From NCBI GenBank assembly GCA_016280445.1, contig JAEEGS010000083.1:1-61009 (forward strand): DNA of 61,009 nucleotides. Reading direction: 5' to 3'. Source of the stretch: Bacteroidaceae bacterium (lineage in GTDB: Bacteria; Bacteroidota; Bacteroidia; Bacteroidales; Bacteroidaceae). The notes under the pieces were generated by a model. The model did not search any database and had not been told where the DNA came from. It saw only the letters and a list, made by a program, of their open reading frames with translations. Of this stretch, positions 57,708 to 61,009 are shown piece after piece; within the stretch, counting starts at the first letter, position 1, and each line of letters begins with the position of its first letter. The position numbers were made by a program, and so were the translations under genes.

Positions 57708-60443
57708 TCACTTCTTCTTCCCCCTAAACAGGGGGATTGAGGGGGCTCTTCCCGAATTTTCCACCATTCCTCTCACTTTCCCATTGAACGCATCAGCACT
57801 CATCAGTTGCTCAATGGTCAGGTGCATGCGCCATCGCCAGTAGTGGCGGGGATGCATCGGAATATTGATGCGTTCAGCATTCGGATCAGGCAACCGTAAG
57901 TTCTCATCCATCGACAGCCAGTCCTGGAGTGATAACAGCGTTAAGGCCGATGGACAGAACAGGTGTGCCGACACAATCTCCTCACAGAGCCAGCCTGGTG
58001 CGGGGTGGGGAGCCGTGCCGTCCTTGTAGAGAGCGGTGTTATAATAGAGTTGTGCACGCTCAAGGTCTTCATCCCACCATTGACGGAGGGGTGGCATATC
58101 GTGGGTGGAAATCGTGGCCACCGAACGGTATGGGTTTTCCCACAGACGCCCGAATGCCAACCACGGCGACTTGGGCATGGATTGAATCTCCAGCGAGAGA
58201 ATCCTCAGGTCGTTCATCACCCATCCCACACTCTCTGGCACCATACCAAGGTCTTCCGCACACACCAACATACGGGTCGATTGGGTCAGTGTGGGCAGTT
58301 TCCGCATCGCCTCGTCATACCAGAATTTATTGTGCCTCTTGTAATAATAGTCCTCATACAGACGGTCGAACGCCTTCTGCTCATGCTGCAGCAACGACTC
58401 ATAGATGAAGTCCTTCTGCGCCGCAATGCGTGGATGGAAAAGGTCCGGACGCTTGCGGTCGGGAACGAAGAGCACACAGGAGGCCAAATCATACAGTCCA
58501 TCCCTCAGCGAGAGACTGTCTTCGTCAGTTTTTCCTGCAAAGGCCGCCTCAATCTTGCGCTGGCTGGCATACTCGTCTTTCAGGTCATACCGACCATCCG
58601 AACGCGGTTTCAGATAGATGCTCTTGACGAGGTCGGCACGATAACCGAAAATGCGCTCCAACGTCCAGTCAGCAATATAGGGACGTGTCATCAGTTCAGC
58701 ATTGAACCGCATACCGTAACTCTCAATCTCGTCCACGGTCATGGGCAGAGAGGGAGAGAATTGACCTAACAGTCCGTGTACAGAATACAAAGGAATGTCC
58801 CAGATGCGGAAGAAACCCAGCACATGGTCAATGCGGTAAGCATCGAAATACTCGGCCATCTTCTGGAAACGTCTCACCCACCACTGGTAACCATCTTCAG
58901 CCATCGCTTCCCAGTTGTAAGTGGGGAAACCCCAGTTCTGACCGTTCTTCGAGAAGTCGTCAGGTGGAGCGCCTGCCTGTCCGTCCAGATTGAACAGATG
59001 AGGCTCCGACCATGCCTCCACACTGGTGCGTGAAATGCCGATGGGGATGTCACCCTTCACGATGACACCATTCCGTCTGGCCTCATTCCTCACCTCCGTC
59101 AGTTGCAGGTGCAGTTGATACTGCACATAATAGAAGAAAGCCACGCTCTCCCACGCATCACTCTCCTGGGCCACGAGTGCCTCTATCTCTTTCCGGTTGA
59201 AAGTGCTGTACTTCGGCCAGTTATAGAACTCAGGAGTTTGGTACAAATCCCTCAGATATGAGAAGGCCGCATACGGAATCAGCCAGTCCTTGTTATGCTC
59301 GAAGAACGTGTTGAACTCGCCGCTCTCCATCGTCTGCTTCCCTTCCTGGGCATAGACACGGTGCAGATAATCCATCTTCAGCGCCATCACCTTCTCATAA
59401 TCCATCTCCTTCAGTGCATTCACTTTCTGCTGCTTCATCATGAACTTCTCCATCGCCAGCCGGTCATTGAGTCGTGGCAACGCGTTGAGGTCGCAATAGA
59501 GAGGGTGAAGGGCAAACACCGAAATGGCATTGTAGGGATAGGAGTCTTGCCATCCTCCCATCGTGGTTGTGTCGTTGATGGGCAGAATCTGGATAGCATG
59601 CATCTTCGTTTTCACTGCCCATCCGATGAATGCCTTCAGGTCACCGAAGTCGCCCACACCATAACTGCGGCTCGAACGGAGCGAGAACACAGGAATCACC
59701 ACACCGGCCACCTTCCAACTGTCACCACTGAGCAGCATCTGCTCATCCGTCCTGATCCACATCTGTTTCGGAGGCAGTTTCGGACAACTCAATCGGCGGT
59801 TCTCACCGTCCTCCCAACGCAGAATGTTGTTCTGGGCATCCACCACCACATATTTATATTCAGCCTCGTCAAACAGCATGTCGGCATCAATGTTCAAGGC
59901 CCACTCCTGCAGGTTGATGAGTGCCATTCGTTTAGCCCGTTGCCATTCGCCCAACTGGGGAGTGCTGCCACACACAGCTAACCATTCCCCCTTCCGCAAT
60001 CGGGGTTCCACGATGCGCAGTTGCAGGGTGGATGAATAAAGCGTGTCGATGGCGGCATTGCCGTCGGGTAGGGCACCCACACATTCCGTGTATGCCGACG
60101 AGAACAGCGGTAAATCCTCAGGAATAGGACGCCACTTGTCGCTGAGCACGTAGGACGAAGTCACACCATCCAGCGCAACACGGTGAGGAGCCACCTCCCA
60201 TTCCGTCCACACCAGTTCCCCATCGCGGTACATGGCGTATTGATACTCGAAGGCCACCACATCACCCTTCGGAGGTTGCTGAATATCCAGATCCATCTCG
60301 CCCGTCCACATCACACCATCCTCTGTCCCCAGCATCAATGCATCCATAGCAGTCTTCCCACCGTCTCTGCCGATGGTCCACAACTGCATCCGCAAATCCT
60401 CGCCCCATTGGGTGCGGTATTCCACTTCAAAACGAATGTTCAT
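57708..60443 (-). CDS. malQ: 4-alpha-glucanotransferase with two starch-binding domains
   Basis: The 911-residue protein has two CBM20-like domains (about residues 1-100 and 130-225) and then a GH77 catalytic domain, the layout of plant DPE2 and its bacterial relatives. Catalytic regions are FDAYRIDHVLGFFRIW (nucleophile Asp), CAEDLGMVPESVGWV (acid/base Glu) and ISTHDMPPLRQWW. It transfers glucan chains between maltooligosaccharides in the cytosol. The end, SGRAPSIPLFRGKKK, is unusual: the last 12 codons coincide with a hairpin repeat (57717-57749) related to the element at 60790-60825 upstream of the gene. The native C-terminus was probably near NSGR. Confidence 0.94.
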   Translation of the reverse strand: MNIRFEVEYRTQWGEDLRMQLWTIGRDGGKTAMDALMLGTEDGVMWTGEMDLDIQQPPKGDVVAFEYQYAMYRDGELVWTEWEVAPHRVALDGVTSSYVLSDKWRPIPEDLPLFSSAYTECVGALPDGNAAIDTLYSSTLQLRIVEPRLRKGEWLAVCGSTPQLGEWQRAKRMALINLQEWALNIDADMLFDEAEYKYVVVDAQNNILRWEDGENRRLSCPKLPPKQMWIRTDEQMLLSGDSWKVAGVVIPVFSLRSSRSYGVGDFGDLKAFIGWAVKTKMHAIQILPINDTTTMGGWQDSYPYNAISVFALHPLYCDLNALPRLNDRLAMEKFMMKQQKVNALKEMDYEKVMALKMDYLHRVYAQEGKQTMESGEFNTFFEHNKDWLIPYAAFSYLRDLYQTPEFYNWPKYSTFNRKEIEALVAQESDAWESVAFFYYVQYQLHLQLTEVRNEARRNGVIVKGDIPIGISRTSVEAWSEPHLFNLDGQAGAPPDDFSKNGQNWGFPTYNWEAMAEDGYQWWVRRFQKMAEYFDAYRIDHVLGFFRIWDIPLYSVHGLLGQFSPSLPMTVDEIESYGMRFNAELMTRPYIADWTLERIFGYRADLVKSIYLKPRSDGRYDLKDEYASQRKIEAAFAGKTDEDSLSLRDGLYDLASCVLFVPDRKRPDLFHPRIAAQKDFIYESLLQHEQKAFDRLYEDYYYKRHNKFWYDEAMRKLPTLTQSTRMLVCAEDLGMVPESVGWVMNDLRILSLEIQSMPKSPWLAFGRLWENPYRSVATISTHDMPPLRQWWDEDLERAQLYYNTALYKDGTAPHPAPGWLCEEIVSAHLFCPSALTLLSLQDWLSMDENLRLPDPNAERINIPMHPRHYWRWRMHLTIEQLMSADAFNGKVRGMVENSGRAPSIPLFRGKKK
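57717..57749 (-). repeat. Hairpin repeat forming the 3' end of malQ
   Basis: CCCCC-TAAACA-GGGGG hairpin followed by ATTGAGGGGGCTCT. On the malQ strand it starts AGAGCCCCCTCAATCCCCC; same plan as 60790-60825. Confidence 0.75.
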
Positions 60444-60476
60444 ATTCTTCTAAGTTTGTATAGATTTAATGGTTTG

Positions 60477-60506
60477 CAAAGATAACACAAAAAAATCACT
60501 CACAAA
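60477..60506 (-). promoter_or_regulatory. Probable promoter of malQ
   Basis: Minus strand TTTG (60506-60503) and TATCTTTG (60484-60477), 18-nt spacer, 33 nt before the start codon. Confidence 0.5.
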
Positions 60507-60696
60507 AAGAAAACACCCCACAAATTTCTCTTTCCCCACAATATTTTCTCAAAACACCCCCAAAAAACTTCCCCCTAACTCCTCTAACTCCCCTAACTCC
60601 CCCCCCTCACTCCAGTTCGTCTAATTCGTTGTGCAGAAAGCACACTCTACGAAATCCTCACCAATGAACTGTTCGTGTTCCTCGTGTTCTTCGTGT
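60507..60696. other. Gene-free AT/C-rich spacer upstream of malQ
   Basis: C-rich strings such as CCCCCTAACTCCTCTAACTC with four near-copies of CTCCNCTAA at 60580-60600, then TTCGTGTTC words that lead into the inverted R repeat. No gene seen. Confidence 0.5.
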
Positions 60697-61009
60697 TGAA
60701 ATAAACGTCCGAACCTTCATGAGGAAAAAATGGAAATTGAAAATTTCTGTGATTTCTGTGAATTTCCGTGATTTCTGTGTGATCTTTTTCCCCTCTCCCT
60801 AAACAGGGAGAGTCGGAGAGGGTCTTTCATTTTAACACGAATTACACTAATTTACACAAAACTATGCAGCGAGAATGTATTACACAAAGCACCTTCTGTG
60901 CTACTAATTTCACTAATGCCATCCGGATGGTTCGTGAAATTTGCAGCCGTCCACGGCTTCGGGGAATAATTATCCTGTCCGCATGGCAAATTTGTCTAAT
61001 TCGTGTAAT
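60697..61009 (-). repeat. Inverted, partial copy R3 of the long repeat (core from 60834), cut by the window edge
   Basis: From 60834 the sequence is the reverse complement of the R1/R2 core (4744-4927, 5120-5303) with scattered changes; the last few core bases lie outside the window. The part before it (60697-60780) matches the reverse of the R1/R2 junction, so this is also part of a tandem arrangement. The palindrome apex is replaced by the hairpin at 60790-60825. Confidence 0.85.
60790..60825 (-). repeat. Hairpin repeat (half-element) inserted in R3
   Basis: CTCTCCC-TAAACA-GGGAGAG stem loop followed by TCGGAGAGGGTCT. On the minus strand it begins AGACCCTCTCC, as do the elements in the GH2 gene and trmB, but it has only one lobe. 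Confidence 0.78.

Overview
The window reads as a chromosomal segment of a Bacteroidales bacterium, most likely a Prevotella-like member of Prevotellaceae. The reasons are the Bacteroidota-type promoters (a TTTG box about 20 nt before a TAnnTTTG box) in front of many genes, a fimbrillin-like surface lipoprotein, DUF4421 and DUF5715 proteins, a two-domain histidine-kinase sensor of Bacteroidota type, a CBM20/GH77 4-alpha-glucanotransferase and LL-diaminopimelate aminotransferase. No rRNA or tRNA gene and no CRISPR array was seen.

Layout. 1-4697: a plus-strand run of small accessory genes (zinc-ribbon/flavin-type oxidase, isochorismatase, then a MerR-led operon with a HEAT-like protein, VOC protein, membrane protein and two GNAT acetyltransferases). 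4698-6158: gene-free, filled with long tandem and palindromic repeats. 6159-8016: small peptide gene plus fimbrillin-like lipoprotein. 8017-8933: gene-free with short tandem repeats, followed by a CAT-like acetyltransferase. 9576-20319: a minus-strand glutamine/glutamate operon, gltB-gltD-dapL-purF-pyrG. 20587-22272: DUF362 protein and a RelB-PIN toxin-antitoxin pair with its own promoter and operator-like palindrome. 22472-28622: a segment flanked by a broken and an intact copy of a C69 dipeptidase gene, with a cation/proton antiporter and an amidohydrolase between them. 28742-33955: a minus-strand operon, SLC13 permease-accC-biotin carrier-carboxyltransferase, with a cobalamin riboswitch in its leader. 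34413-38878: GH2 beta-galactosidase and phosphosugar mutase. 38994-45772: minus-strand housekeeping genes (pseudouridine synthase, Mrp, trmB, dnaX, DUF4421). 46140-56707: plus-strand FAD protein, MATE pump, a double histidine kinase translationally coupled to a sodium/solute symporter, and an orphan cytosine methyltransferase. 56742-60443: DUF5715 and malQ. 60444-61009: repeats, including an inverted copy of the repeat found near the left end.

How the genes fit together. GltBD makes glutamate; DapL, PurF and PyrG consume glutamate or glutamine for lysine/peptidoglycan, purine and CTP synthesis. The carboxylase parts plus a dicarboxylate-type permease under B12 control point to the B12-dependent succinate-to-propionate route. 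The GH2 enzyme, phosphosugar mutase and MalQ serve carbohydrate use.

The most striking signal is structural. A family of GC-rich, two-lobed palindromic elements of about 97-123 nt sits in frame inside three unrelated genes (pyrG, the GH2 beta-galactosidase, trmB). Related hairpins form the end of malQ, the gltB/gltD junction and probably part of the dnaX linker. They behave like protein-compatible palindromic elements, comparable in concept to the Rickettsia palindromic elements. At least four intergenic sites also carry short tandem arrays, mostly with a 23-nt period.
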